Shown: positions 41,339-50,216 of the stretch, in pieces
Numbering within the stretch: the stretch's first letter is position 1
Layout: the number at the start of each line of letters is the position of its first letter
Assembly: GCA_900541985.1 (NCBI GenBank)
Contig: UQLX01000014.1
Span: 1 to 58,735, forward strand
Length of the DNA: 58,735 nucleotides
From: an uncultured Blautia sp.
GTDB taxonomy: Bacteria > Bacillota > Clostridia > Lachnospirales > Lachnospiraceae
Direction of reading: 5' to 3'
Notes under the pieces: model-generated
The model's database searches: none
Told to the model about the DNA's origin: nothing
The model's input: the letters and a program-made list of their open reading frames with translations, nothing else
Made by a program: the position numbers and the translations under genes

Positions 41339-42172
41339 TTATTTTGTTTTTAATTCCGGAAGCTGACAGCAGTATGCAATGCCCAGAGGTGTTACCAGAA
41401 GCGGATGGACCGGCTGATAAACTGGCAGATTCAGCTTTTTCTCAAATACAGAAGTGAATTCCCGGAACATGGAGGAACCGCCGACTACATATACGGCAGG
41501 AACCTCATAGCCCTTCAGGAATTTCTCTGTGATCAGTGCCATTTTTTCTACCGTGGCTTTGATCACCGGGAAAATTTCATCCTGCTTATCCGGCTGGGTC
41601 TTCAGGACTTCTGCTTCTTCATAGGGAATGCGGTAATGTCCGGCTACCGTCATGGTCATGTGTGTGCCGCCGGTGGCCTCATCGTCTGTATAAATGACCT
41701 TTCCGCCTTTCAGAATGCTGATTCCGGTAGTGCCGCCGCCTACATCTACAACCGCTCCATCGGTGATCTTCAGAACGGCCGATGCTGCGGTAGGCTCGTC
41801 CACGATATTTGTAACCTCGAAGCCGGCGCCTTCCAGCACATAGCCGATACTTTTGACACTGCCCTGGTTTACACCGGGAGGGATGGCTGCTGCAGCATAG
41901 GGAAGCTCGGTTTCAAGTCTTTCTTCCAGAGTTTCTTTCAGTCTGGAAACAAGCTGTACAGACTCATAATAATTGACGATCACTCCGTCCTGGATCGCAT
42001 GAGAAGGAGCAGAGATTCCGGCGATGGGGCGGTTGGAAGTGTCCACTACAGCAAGGACTGTGTTGGCTGTTCCAAGATCCACTCCTACCTTTAATCGTCC
42101 TCTGTATTTTTTGCATTCGCCTGTCCGGACAAGTTCTGCAAAATTTGACAGTGTTCTGCTTTTTAAATCCAT
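41339..42172 (-). CDS. eutJ: EutJ-family actin-like ATPase (ethanolamine utilization protein J)
   Basis: A 277-aa ASKHA-fold protein. Phosphate loop 1 is KVGVDLGTANTV near residue 28, phosphate loop 2 is AVVDVGGGTTGIS near 143, and the adenosine motif is VYVVGGSSMF near 232. EutJ resembles Hsp70/FtsA and is thought to act as chaperone in ethanolamine catabolism. No eut or shell genes are here, so it is an orphan copy, 46 nt after carbamate kinase and probably in the same transcript. ACGGAGTA lies upstream of the ATG. Confidence 0.82.
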   Translation of the reverse strand: MDLKSRTLSNFAELVRTGECKKYRGRLKVGVDLGTANTVLAVVDTSNRPIAGISAPSHAIQDGVIVNYYESVQLVSRLKETLEERLETELPYAAAAIPPGVNQGSVKSIGYVLEGAGFEVTNIVDEPTAASAVLKITDGAVVDVGGGTTGISILKGGKVIYTDDEATGGTHMTMTVAGHYRIPYEEAEVLKTQPDKQDEIFPVIKATVEKMALITEKFLKGYEVPAVYVVGGSSMFREFTSVFEKKLNLPVYQPVHPLLVTPLGIAYCCQLPELKTK

Positions 42173-42218
42173 TTTGGTACTCCGTTTTACTGTTGCTTGT
42201 TCTTACAGCAGATGTTTT

Positions 42219-43151
42219 TTATTTTATGATGGTTCCGGTTTTTTCTTTATATCCTTCTTCGGCATGAGCAATATCGGTGATAACAGCACGTCTGCCTTCA
42301 CCTTTTTCAATAAAGGAAAGTCCGGCCTCGATTTTGGGGAGCATGGAACCCTTTGCAAACTGACCGGCTTCTACATATTTATGTGCATCTTCTGCTGACA
42401 GGGTGCCAAGAAGCTCTTCTTTTTCAGTGCCCATGTTCAGGCTGACTTTTTCTACACTTGTGAGAATGAGAAGAGTATCTGCATTTAATTCTTCAGCGAG
42501 AAGTCCGCTGGCAAGATCTTTTTCGATAATGGCGCTGGCTCCATGAAGCTCAATGCCCTGCTCCAGAACCGGGATTCCGCCGCCGCCTGCTGCGATCACG
42601 ACCTGTCCGGCTGCAGTCAGTGCGCGTACAGTTTCAAGCTCCACAATACGCTGGGGCTTCGGAGAAGCCAGGATCCTCCGGAACTGTCCTTCGGAGATTT
42701 CCGTTACATAATTTCCTTTTTCTTCTTCTGTTTCTGCTTCTTCGGCAGTCAGTACACGGCCGATGATCTTTTCCGGTTCTGCAAAAGCGTCATCATAGGG
42801 ATCGATGACTACCTGGGTAAGTACGGTTGCCACCGGTTTATAAATACCGCGGGAGAGAAGCTCTGCGCGGATCGCATTCTGCAGGTCATAGCCGATATAT
42901 CCCTGGCTCATTGCGGAACATACAGACATAGGGGCAAACGTATATTTCGGATGTGCCTTACCGAATTCATTCATTGCAGTGTGGATCATACCTACCTGAG
43001 GTCCGTTGCTGTGGGAGATCACTACATTTGTGCCGTCTTCAACCAGATCGGCAATCGCTTTTGCCGCTGCCTTGGTGGCAATTTTCTGTTCCGGCAGGGT
43101 GGTTCCCAGTGCCTTGTGTCCTAATGCAACTACTACAGTTTTTTCGCTCAT
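42219..43151 (-). CDS. arcC: Carbamate kinase
   Basis: A 310-aa amino acid kinase interconverting carbamoyl phosphate plus ADP with ATP plus carbamate. Visible motifs are VVVALGHKALG at the N terminus, HSNGPQVG near residue 47, TQVVIDPYDDAF near 130, VIAAGGGGIPV near 200, and GSMLPKIEA near 272 with catalytic Lys. No ornithine carbamoyltransferase or arginine deiminase gene is adjacent, so the carbamoyl phosphate could come from purine or agmatine breakdown. Confidence 0.94.
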   Translation of the reverse strand: MSEKTVVVALGHKALGTTLPEQKIATKAAAKAIADLVEDGTNVVISHSNGPQVGMIHTAMNEFGKAHPKYTFAPMSVCSAMSQGYIGYDLQNAIRAELLSRGIYKPVATVLTQVVIDPYDDAFAEPEKIIGRVLTAEEAETEEEKGNYVTEISEGQFRRILASPKPQRIVELETVRALTAAGQVVIAAGGGGIPVLEQGIELHGASAIIEKDLASGLLAEELNADTLLILTSVEKVSLNMGTEKEELLGTLSAEDAHKYVEAGQFAKGSMLPKIEAGLSFIEKGEGRRAVITDIAHAEEGYKEKTGTIIK

Positions 43152-43189
43152 AGGAATTCCTCATTTCTTTTTCGTTTTGGATAACACTA

Positions 43190-43218
43190 ATTATAAAAGA
43201 ATGAAGATGGAATTGCAA
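43190..43218 (-). promoter_or_regulatory. Promoter of arcC-eutJ
   Basis: On the minus strand: TTGCAA (43218-43213), 17 bp, TATAAT (43195-43190). Confidence 0.85.
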
Positions 43219-43262
43219 GAGAGGATTCAGGGGGAGAGGGCAGAAAAAAAGACAAAGGAAAA

Positions 43263-43284
43263 GCCGCCTGTCTGCACAGGCGGC
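43263..43284 (-). terminator. GC-rich hairpin upstream of the arcC promoter
   Basis: GCCGCCTGT (43263-43271) pairs with ACAGGCGGC (43276-43284), 9 bp with a 4-nt loop. The minus-strand side is followed by TTTTCC and later a T7 run, so it is terminator-like for leftward transcription, though no gene lies upstream on that strand. Confidence 0.5.
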
Positions 43285-43444
43285 CGATTTCCTTAACTTT
43301 TTTGAGGGGGGAGATAGAGAGTGGTTATTCATCTATCCAAAACATATTATATCCAAGAAATGTGTGCAAAGTGTGTACTCTTTCTAAAAGAAAACGAAAA
43401 AATATAAAGAAATTTTAAAATAAATAACATATATTTTTTGGCTA

Positions 43445-43473
43445 TTGTATATGATCTGAAACCATGGTAAAGT
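43445..43473 (+). promoter_or_regulatory. Promoter of the surface protein gene
   Basis: TTGTAT (43445-43450), 17-bp spacer, TAAAGT (43468-43473) with an upstream TG. Confidence 0.6.
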
Positions 43474-43485
43474 GAAAATATCCAG

Positions 43486-43532
43486 TCCCGCAGTCTGCGG
43501 GAGTATCGGTTTCTCAGGCACCATATCGGTGC
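43486..43532 (+). other. Twin hairpins in the surface-protein leader
   Basis: TCCCGC (43486-43491) pairs with GCGGGA (43497-43502), and GCACC (43518-43522) pairs with GGTGC (43528-43532), each with a 5-nt loop. They begin a few bases after the expected transcript start. I recognise no known RNA family. Confidence 0.5.
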
Positions 43533-43694
43533 ATATTCCATTTTTTATTATTGATCTTATATAAAAAACTGCTGTGCAGAAAGCAGAAGCCTCTGTATGG
43601 CAGACAACAGAAAGGGGAGTTGCCATTGCCTGATTAAAAACAGAGTAGACAACAGGATGATTCTATATACAGATGCAGCAGAAAGAGAGGGTAT

Positions 43695-44912
43695 ATGAAA
43701 AAAAGAGCAGGAAGCAGGCTGAAAAGAGGACTGGCGGCAGTTTTGCTGGCAGGACTTGTCGTGACGGGAAATCTGCAGATACATGCGGAAGAAGAAACGG
43801 AAGTTATCATGGAGGAACATGAAACAGAAAATTCAATGGAAGAGATACAGGAAGAATTGCAGACGGAGGAAGAAATACAGGTACAGGAAGAAGAACAGAT
43901 AAATGAGGAAGAACAGGAGAATGAGATGCAGGAGGATATACAGGAGGATATATTTGCAGACAGTAAAGCAGAAATGGAAAAGGCGGATTTTCTTCTGACA
44001 GCAGAGAAAGAGCAGGAAAAGGTCAGGGCAGGGGAGATACTTCTCTATACAGTATGGGTGGAAAATACAGGCGAAACGGAACTGCAGGAACTGACCCTGC
44101 AGAGCAGCTTCGGGGAGGAACAGGATGCGGTATGGGAAGACAGGGAAGGGAATCCCCTGATCGGAGGCAGTGTGGACAGGCTGGAAATCGGGGAACGCAG
44201 GGCATTTTATCTCAAAATTCCTCTGACGGAGGACAGGACAGCCCCGGTCAGGATGAATATCTGCGCTTCAGCAAGGTATTCCGGAGGAGAAATCATCCGC
44301 CGGCTGACAGATACGGTGGGTATCATTGCCCTGAAAGCGGAATTCCAGGTAACAAAGACAGCAGACCGAACGATGGCAGCGCCCGGAGACCGGATCTTTT
44401 TTCAGATTTGTATCCGAAATACAGGAGAGCGGACGCTTCATTCGATCCTTACTACGGAAAAGCTTCAGACGGAAGGAATTCCAGTACAGTTTGAAGAAAA
44501 AGAAGGAGTGACACTGAATCGTTCCAGAACCCGCGCACTGATCGGAAGGATCCGGCCGGGACATTCTTTCAGCCTCCGGGCAGTGGTAACCGTTCCGGAA
44601 AAAGCAGTTCCCGGAGAACTGATCAATCAGGTGACAGTAATGACAAAAGAAACAGGAGAATACACGGCGGTTTCCGAGACCGGAGTGGAAATCGTCAGGG
44701 AGGAGACCGAAGATACAGGACCGGTGGTGGAAGATCATGATACGGAGAAGGCAGTGCAGGAATCTTCTTCCAGACCGATTGCATCCAATCCCCGTACCAC
44801 AGACCGTTCAGAAACCGGTCTGTGGACGGCAGCAGCAGTGACAGCGGCCATAACAGCCCGGGTGTCTGTGAGGAGGCGTCAGGGGAATGAACGAACAAAA
44901 ACGAAACATTGA
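43695..44912 (+). CDS. Secreted surface protein with conserved-repeat (DUF11-like) domains
   Basis: A 405-aa protein. The signal peptide covers about residues 1-31 (basic start, hydrophobic core, IHA). It is followed by a very Glu/Gln-rich stretch (about 32-95), then two beta-sandwich modules of DUF11 type with the pairs AGEILLYTVWVENTGETEL and APGDRIFFQICIRNTGERTL (about 115-225 and 230-335). The C terminus has a Ser/Thr/Glu linker, NPRTT, a hydrophobic segment and Arg-rich end, resembling a sortase sorting signal of the NPxTx kind. The end is less hydrophobic than usual. Function is probably envelope-associated. AGAGAGGG precedes the ATG. Confidence 0.78.
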   Translation: MKKRAGSRLKRGLAAVLLAGLVVTGNLQIHAEEETEVIMEEHETENSMEEIQEELQTEEEIQVQEEEQINEEEQENEMQEDIQEDIFADSKAEMEKADFLLTAEKEQEKVRAGEILLYTVWVENTGETELQELTLQSSFGEEQDAVWEDREGNPLIGGSVDRLEIGERRAFYLKIPLTEDRTAPVRMNICASARYSGGEIIRRLTDTVGIIALKAEFQVTKTADRTMAAPGDRIFFQICIRNTGERTLHSILTTEKLQTEGIPVQFEEKEGVTLNRSRTRALIGRIRPGHSFSLRAVVTVPEKAVPGELINQVTVMTKETGEYTAVSETGVEIVREETEDTGPVVEDHDTEKAVQESSSRPIASNPRTTDRSETGLWTAAAVTAAITARVSVRRRQGNERTKTKH

Positions 44913-44937
44913 AAACACCCCCTGTCTGTGCTATTCT
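44909..44937 (+). promoter_or_regulatory. Promoter of murE
   Basis: TTGAAA (44909-44914), 17-bp spacer, TATTCT (44932-44937). The -35 overlaps the end of the surface protein gene. Confidence 0.65.
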
Positions 44938-44995
44938 ATAAAAGAGTATATTCAAACGGCAGAATACTGTCCTATACTTTTTTTGGAGGAGAAGA

Positions 44996-46483
44996 ATGAA
45001 AGTATCATTATTATTGGAACGTTTAGAATACACCTGCTGTCAGGGCAGCACAGAGCAGGAAGTGAGTACGGTAGTCTATGATTCACGCAAAGTACAGCAG
45101 AATTCTCTTTTTATCTGTATTCGGGGTGCGGTGGTGGATGGCCACCGGTTTATCCCGGATGTGATCGCAAAAGGTGCAAAGACCATCGTAGCAGAAGAGG
45201 AGATCCAGGCTCCTGAGGATGTAACTGTGATCCGTGTAAAGGATACACGGTATGCAATGGCATTTATCTCTGCCGCGTATTTCGGATATCCGGCAGAAAA
45301 ACTGAAAACCATCGGTATCACAGGAACCAAGGGAAAAACAACCACCACCTATATGGTAAAATCCATTCTGGAAAATGCAGGCTATCAGGTAGGACTGATC
45401 GGTACCATAGAGGCAATCATCGGAGATCAGGTGATCCCGGCTGCAAATACAACGCCGGAATCCTATGTGGTTCAGGAATATTTCCGCAGGATGGTGGATG
45501 CAGGCTGTGACTGCGTGGTTATGGAAGTGTCTTCTCAGGGGCTGATGCTCCACAGAACACAGGGTTTTGTTTTTGATTATGGTATTTTTACCAATATTGA
45601 GCCGGATCATATCGGGCCGAATGAACACAGGGATTTTGATCATTATCTTTCCTGTAAGTCCATGCTGCTCCGGCAGTGCAGAGTCGGGATCGTAAACCGT
45701 GATGATGAGCATTTTGACAGAATCATCCAGGGGCATACCTGTACTCTTGAAACCTATGGCTTTTCCGATAAGGCAGATCTTCGTGCAGAGGCTGCCCGTA
45801 TGGTCGGCGGAAAAGGGTATCTTGGGATTTCCTATCAGCTGAAGGGGCTGATGGAATTTCCGGTGGAAATTGATATTCCCGGTAAATTCAGTATCTATAA
45901 TTCTCTGACAGCAATTGCGATCTGCCGGCATTTTCAGGTGTCACAGGAAAATATCATCCGTGCACTGAAGGTGGCAAAGGTTAAGGGAAGGATTGAGACT
46001 GTCAGAGTATCGGATGAATTTACTCTGATGATTGATTATGCTCATAATGCAATGGCTCTGGAAAGTCTCCTGACAACTCTGAGAGAGTATCACCCGCACC
46101 GTCTGGTATGCCTGTTCGGCTGTGGCGGAAACCGGGCAAAATCCCGCAGATATGAGATGGGAGAGGTATCCGGCCGCCTTGCGGATCTGACGATCATTAC
46201 CTCTGATAACCCAAGATTTGAGGAACCTCAGGCGATTATTGACGATATCAAAACCGGAATTGCCGGAACAAATGGAAAATATGTGGAAATCTGTGACAGA
46301 AAAGAAGCGATTGCCTATGCGATCCATCACGGAGAGCCCGGAGATATTATTGTGCTGGCAGGAAAGGGACACGAGGATTATCAGGAGATCTGCGGAAAGA
46401 AATATCCCATGGATGAGCGTGTCCTGATCGCGGAGGTCCTGGAGGAAGACAGGAAATCCCGGCTTTCGTCCAAAAACAGCTAA
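44996..46483 (+). CDS. murE: UDP-MurNAc-L-Ala-D-Glu:meso-diaminopimelate ligase
   Basis: A 495-aa cytoplasmic Mur ligase adding the third residue of the peptidoglycan peptide. It has the N-terminal substrate domain (to about residue 100), ATP-binding GITGTKGKTTT near 108, the central NIEPDHIG, IDYAHNAMAL near 345, and DNPRFEEP near 405. The DNPR motif marks selection of meso-diaminopimelate rather than lysine, consistent with dapF in this window. TTGGAGGAGAAG precedes the ATG. It starts a long wall-and-translation gene block. Confidence 0.95.
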   Translation: MKVSLLLERLEYTCCQGSTEQEVSTVVYDSRKVQQNSLFICIRGAVVDGHRFIPDVIAKGAKTIVAEEEIQAPEDVTVIRVKDTRYAMAFISAAYFGYPAEKLKTIGITGTKGKTTTTYMVKSILENAGYQVGLIGTIEAIIGDQVIPAANTTPESYVVQEYFRRMVDAGCDCVVMEVSSQGLMLHRTQGFVFDYGIFTNIEPDHIGPNEHRDFDHYLSCKSMLLRQCRVGIVNRDDEHFDRIIQGHTCTLETYGFSDKADLRAEAARMVGGKGYLGISYQLKGLMEFPVEIDIPGKFSIYNSLTAIAICRHFQVSQENIIRALKVAKVKGRIETVRVSDEFTLMIDYAHNAMALESLLTTLREYHPHRLVCLFGCGGNRAKSRRYEMGEVSGRLADLTIITSDNPRFEEPQAIIDDIKTGIAGTNGKYVEICDRKEAIAYAIHHGEPGDIIVLAGKGHEDYQEICGKKYPMDERVLIAEVLEEDRKSRLSSKNS

Positions 46484-46498
46484 AGGAAGAGTGTTTGC

Positions 46499-48718
46499 AT
46501 GATTTATGCGGATATTATCGTGGATATTTCCCATGAAAATCTTGACCGCAGCTTTCAGTATCTGGTTCCGGAAAAACTGGAAAAAGACATACGGACAGGC
46601 ATGGTTGCCGCGATCCCTTTTGGCAGCGGAAACCGGGAACGGCGAGGTTATGTGGTAGGCCTTTCTGAAAGCCCCAGGGTTTCTCCGGAAAAGCTGAAGC
46701 CGCTTCTGGGACTGGTAAGCAGTGGGGAAACAACCGAAGAAAAGCTGGTATCCCTGGCTGCATGGATGAAGGAAAGATACGGCTCTACGATGGCTCAGGC
46801 ACTGAAGACTGTGATTCCGGTAAGGGAAAAGATCCGGGCAAAGGAAAAAAAAAGAATCTGCCTGGCTGTTTCACAGCAGGAGGCTGAAAAGCTGGTACAA
46901 AAGCTGGAAAGCGGACGGTGCAGGGCAAGAGCCAGACTGCTCCGTGCTCTTCTGGAAGAGGGAGATCTCGATTATACCCGGGCATGTGCGGAGCTTAAGG
47001 TGAATGTGTCAGTTCTGAAGCCCATGGAAGAACAGGGGATGATCAGCATCCGGCAGGATGAGGTTTACCGTATGCCGGTAGACGGGGAACAAATCCCCAG
47101 AGAAGAAATTTCCATACTGAGTCCGGCACAGGAACAGGCTTTTCAAAGTATCAGAAAAGAATGGGAAAGTCCGGATCCCCGCCCGGTTTTGATCCATGGG
47201 GTCACCGGAAGCGGAAAAACCCAGGTGTATATGAAACTGATACAGACAGTCGTTGCAGAGGGAAAGCAGGTTATCGTCCTGATCCCGGAGATTGCCCTGA
47301 CATATCAGACGGTAAGGCGGTTTTATGGATGGTTTGGAGACAGTGTTTCCGTGCTGAACTCCAGGCTGTCTCAGGGAGAGAGATATGATCAGTTTAAAAG
47401 AGCCAGGCGTGGGGAGATCCAGATCATGGTAGGACCACGTTCAGCTCTTTTTACTCCGTTTTCAAAGCTGGGGCTGATTATTATTGATGAGGAACATGAA
47501 CAGACTTACAAAAGTGAAAACAGTCCCAGATATCATGCCAGAGATGTGGCTGTACAGTGGGCTGCCATGGAAGGCGCGAAGGTGATTCTGGGATCGGCAA
47601 CCCCTTCGCTGGAAGCATATACAAAAGCTGTTTCAGGAGAGTTTGCTCTGGTACGGCTGAATACGAGATTTGAAAACCGTCCTCTTCCCAGCGTATCAAT
47701 TGTGGATTTAAGGGAAGAATTAAAGGCAGGGAACCGTTCTGTTTTAAGCCGCAGTCTGAAAGCAGCCATCGAAGAGAGACTGAAAGCAGGGGAACAGTCT
47801 GTTTTGTTCCTGAACCGCAGAGGATATGCCGGCTTTGTATCCTGTCGGTCATGTGGGGAGGTACTGAAGTGCCCTCATTGTGACGTTGCACTTTCTGAGC
47901 ATAATAACGGAAAGATGATCTGCCATTATTGTGGATATCAGAGGCCGAAAGCAGAGATATGTCCGTCCTGCGGCTCTCCCTATATCGGAGGATTTAAAGC
48001 AGGGACCCAGCAGATTGAACAGGTTCTGCACAGGAATTTTCCCGATGCCAGAATCCTGCGGATGGATTATGATACAACAAGAACAAAGGGAAGTTATCAG
48101 CAGATCCTGTCATCCTTTGCGGCACATGAAGCAGACATTCTGGTGGGAACCCAGATGATTGTCAAGGGACATGATTTTCCGGATGTGACGCTGGTAGGGG
48201 CAGTGGCGGCAGACCTGTCACTGAATGTATCGGATTACCGCTGTGGGGAAAGAACCTTTCAGCTGCTTACGCAGGCTGTGGGAAGAGCCGGACGTGGAAA
48301 AAAGCCGGGGGAAGCCTTTATCCAGACCTATCATCCGGAACATTACAGTATTCAGGCCGCCGCAGCGCAGGACTATGAAAGGTTTTATCAGGAAGAGATC
48401 AGCTACCGCATGCTTCTGGATTATCCTCCGGCAGCTCATATGCTGTCCGTGCTGGTATCCGGCGAGGATGAAGAGCATCTGGAAAAAGGAATGGAATTCC
48501 TGAAAAAGTTTGTGGAGCGGATCAGTCCGGGGGGACACCTCCATATCATAGGACCGGCATGGGCTTCTGTGGGAAAGATTAATGATGTTTATCGGAAGGT
48601 ACTTTATCTGAAACATACAGAAGAGACAGTCCTGATGGATATTAAGAAAAAAACTGAAAAATATATTGAAATAAATTCCGGTTTTCGGAAATTATATATC
48701 ATGTTTGACTACCAATGA
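46499..48718 (+). CDS. priA: Primosomal replication restart helicase PriA
   Basis: A 739-aa 3'-5' DNA helicase that reloads replication forks. It has the N-terminal DNA 3'-end binding domain (about residues 1-100), a helicase core with Walker A GVTGSGKTQVY near 235 and Walker B DEEHEQTYKS near 330, and eight cysteines in the zinc-binding insert (CRSCGEVLKCPHC, CHYCG, CPSCGS, about 445-490). The motif VGRAGRG is near 595. It starts 15 nt after murE with AAAGGAAGAG upstream. Confidence 0.96.
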   Translation: MIYADIIVDISHENLDRSFQYLVPEKLEKDIRTGMVAAIPFGSGNRERRGYVVGLSESPRVSPEKLKPLLGLVSSGETTEEKLVSLAAWMKERYGSTMAQALKTVIPVREKIRAKEKKRICLAVSQQEAEKLVQKLESGRCRARARLLRALLEEGDLDYTRACAELKVNVSVLKPMEEQGMISIRQDEVYRMPVDGEQIPREEISILSPAQEQAFQSIRKEWESPDPRPVLIHGVTGSGKTQVYMKLIQTVVAEGKQVIVLIPEIALTYQTVRRFYGWFGDSVSVLNSRLSQGERYDQFKRARRGEIQIMVGPRSALFTPFSKLGLIIIDEEHEQTYKSENSPRYHARDVAVQWAAMEGAKVILGSATPSLEAYTKAVSGEFALVRLNTRFENRPLPSVSIVDLREELKAGNRSVLSRSLKAAIEERLKAGEQSVLFLNRRGYAGFVSCRSCGEVLKCPHCDVALSEHNNGKMICHYCGYQRPKAEICPSCGSPYIGGFKAGTQQIEQVLHRNFPDARILRMDYDTTRTKGSYQQILSSFAAHEADILVGTQMIVKGHDFPDVTLVGAVAADLSLNVSDYRCGERTFQLLTQAVGRAGRGKKPGEAFIQTYHPEHYSIQAAAAQDYERFYQEEISYRMLLDYPPAAHMLSVLVSGEDEEHLEKGMEFLKKFVERISPGGHLHIIGPAWASVGKINDVYRKVLYLKHTEETVLMDIKKKTEKYIEINSGFRKLYIMFDYQ

Positions 48719-48745
48719 GAAATACATAGAAAAGGAGAAAAAATT

Positions 48746-49222
48746 ATGGCACTGAGAACAATCAGAACACAGGGAGATCCTGTTCTTACCAAGGTCAGCA
48801 GACCTGTAACAGAAATGAATCAGAAGATCCGCACACTGATCTTTGACATGCTGGATACCATGTATGAATCTATGGGAGTAGGTCTGGCAGCTCCCCAGGT
48901 GGGAATCCTGAAGAGGATTGTTACGATTGATGTGGGAGACGGCCCGATCGTACTGATCAATCCGGAAATTCTGGAGACATCTGGGGAACAGACCGGAGAA
49001 GAAGGCTGCCTGAGTGTTCCGGGAATGGCCGGACAGGTTACGAGACCGGATTATGTAAAAGTAAAGGCTCTGGACGAAAATATGAACGAGGTGATCTACG
49101 AGGGAACAGAGCTTCTTGCAAGAGCTTTCTGCCACGAGATCGATCATCTGGAAGGAAAGATGTATACGGAGCTGGTAGAGGGAGAGCTTCACAGAACCTC
49201 CTATGATGAGGACGAGAATTAA
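48746..49222 (+). CDS. def: Peptide deformylase
   Basis: A 158-aa metalloenzyme removing the formyl group from new proteins. All three motifs are intact: GLAAPQVG near residue 46, EGCLSVPG near 91 and HEIDHLEG near 132, with Cys and two His as metal ligands. It pairs with fmt, which adds the formyl group to initiator tRNA. GAAAAGGAG precedes the ATG. Confidence 0.97.
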   Translation: MALRTIRTQGDPVLTKVSRPVTEMNQKIRTLIFDMLDTMYESMGVGLAAPQVGILKRIVTIDVGDGPIVLINPEILETSGEQTGEEGCLSVPGMAGQVTRPDYVKVKALDENMNEVIYEGTELLARAFCHEIDHLEGKMYTELVEGELHRTSYDEDEN

Positions 49223-49246
49223 ATTCAGAATAAAGAGGGACAGAAT

Positions 49247-50212
49247 ATGAAAATTGTGTATATGGGAACTCCAGATTTTGCAGTTCCGCCGCTGGCTGCA
49301 CTTGTAAAAAACGGATATGAGATCACTGCTGTTGTGACCCAGCCGGATAAGCCAAAGGGCAGAGGCAAAACACTTCTTCCAACTCCGGTAAAGGAAGAGG
49401 CTCTGAAGTATGGTATTCCTGTTCTTCAGCCTAAGAAGGTACGGGAACCGGAATTTGTGGAAAAATTAAAAGAGCTTGCCCCGGATGTGATCGTGGTGGC
49501 TGCTTTTGGGCAGATCATCCCTGCCGAGATCCTGGATATGCCGGAATTCGGATGCATCAATATACATGCGTCTCTTCTTCCGAAATACAGAGGAGCAGCG
49601 CCTATCCAGCAGGCTGTCATTAACGGAGACAGGGAAGCAGGGGTTACCATTATGAAAATGGGAACGGGACTGGATACCGGAGACATGATCTCTCAGGCAG
49701 CGATCCTTCTGTCAGAAGATGAAACAGGCGGAAGTCTGTTTGACAGGCTGGCAGAGCTTGGCGCGGAGCTTCTGATAAAAACACTGCCGTCTGTTTTTGA
49801 CGGAACAGCTGTTTATGAACCTCAGCCGGAAGAAAGCCCTACTCCCTATGCGGGAATGATTACAAAAAAGATGGGACTTCTGGATTTTCATAAGGATGCA
49901 GTGGTTCTGGAGAGGCTTGTGCGGGGAATGAATCCATGGCCAAGTGCTTATACCTATCTGAACGGCAAGACCTTAAAGGTGTGGAAGGCTTCTGTGGTAA
50001 GTGCTCCGGCAGAGGATGGAAGACCTTTGGAAGAACCGGGAACGGTACTGGCAGCCGGCAGCGGAAAGGAAGGAATCCATGTTGCCTGCGGCAGAAACAT
50101 CCTTGTTCTGACCGAAGTTCAGCTGGAGGGAAAGAAGCGTATGGATACCGCAGCTTTTCTGCGGGGATATCAGGTGGAACCGGGAATTATCCTGACAGAT
50201 CATAAGGAGTGA
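49247..50212 (+). CDS. fmt: Methionyl-tRNA formyltransferase
   Basis: A 321-aa enzyme formylating Met-tRNA(fMet) with 10-formyl-tetrahydrofolate. It has the start VYMGTPDFAVPPL, the catalytic Asn-His-Asp centre in NIHASLLPKYRGAAPIQ near residue 108 and TGDMI, and a C-terminal OB-fold tRNA-binding domain (about 205-315). It lies 24 nt after def and ends 4 nt before the metallopeptidase gene. Confidence 0.96.
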   Translation: MKIVYMGTPDFAVPPLAALVKNGYEITAVVTQPDKPKGRGKTLLPTPVKEEALKYGIPVLQPKKVREPEFVEKLKELAPDVIVVAAFGQIIPAEILDMPEFGCINIHASLLPKYRGAAPIQQAVINGDREAGVTIMKMGTGLDTGDMISQAAILLSEDETGGSLFDRLAELGAELLIKTLPSVFDGTAVYEPQPEESPTPYAGMITKKMGLLDFHKDAVVLERLVRGMNPWPSAYTYLNGKTLKVWKASVVSAPAEDGRPLEEPGTVLAAGSGKEGIHVACGRNILVLTEVQLEGKKRMDTAAFLRGYQVEPGIILTDHKE

Positions 50213-50216
50213 CGGA

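Larger units (their letters stand above)
43219..43694. other. Long intergenic region with promoter and hairpins, no gene recognised
   Basis: The 543-nt gap between arcC and the surface protein gene begins with the arcC promoter. It then holds a GC-rich hairpin (43263-43284), an AT-rich stretch without a credible reading frame (about 43320-43440), the promoter of the surface protein (43445-43473), and a leader of about 215 nt with two hairpins. No tRNA or known riboswitch is recognised. Confidence 0.6.

Noticed and set aside
43486..43532. c-di-GMP or other known riboswitch in the surface protein leader
   Set aside because: Neither the GEMM core nor any other aptamer consensus I know is present.
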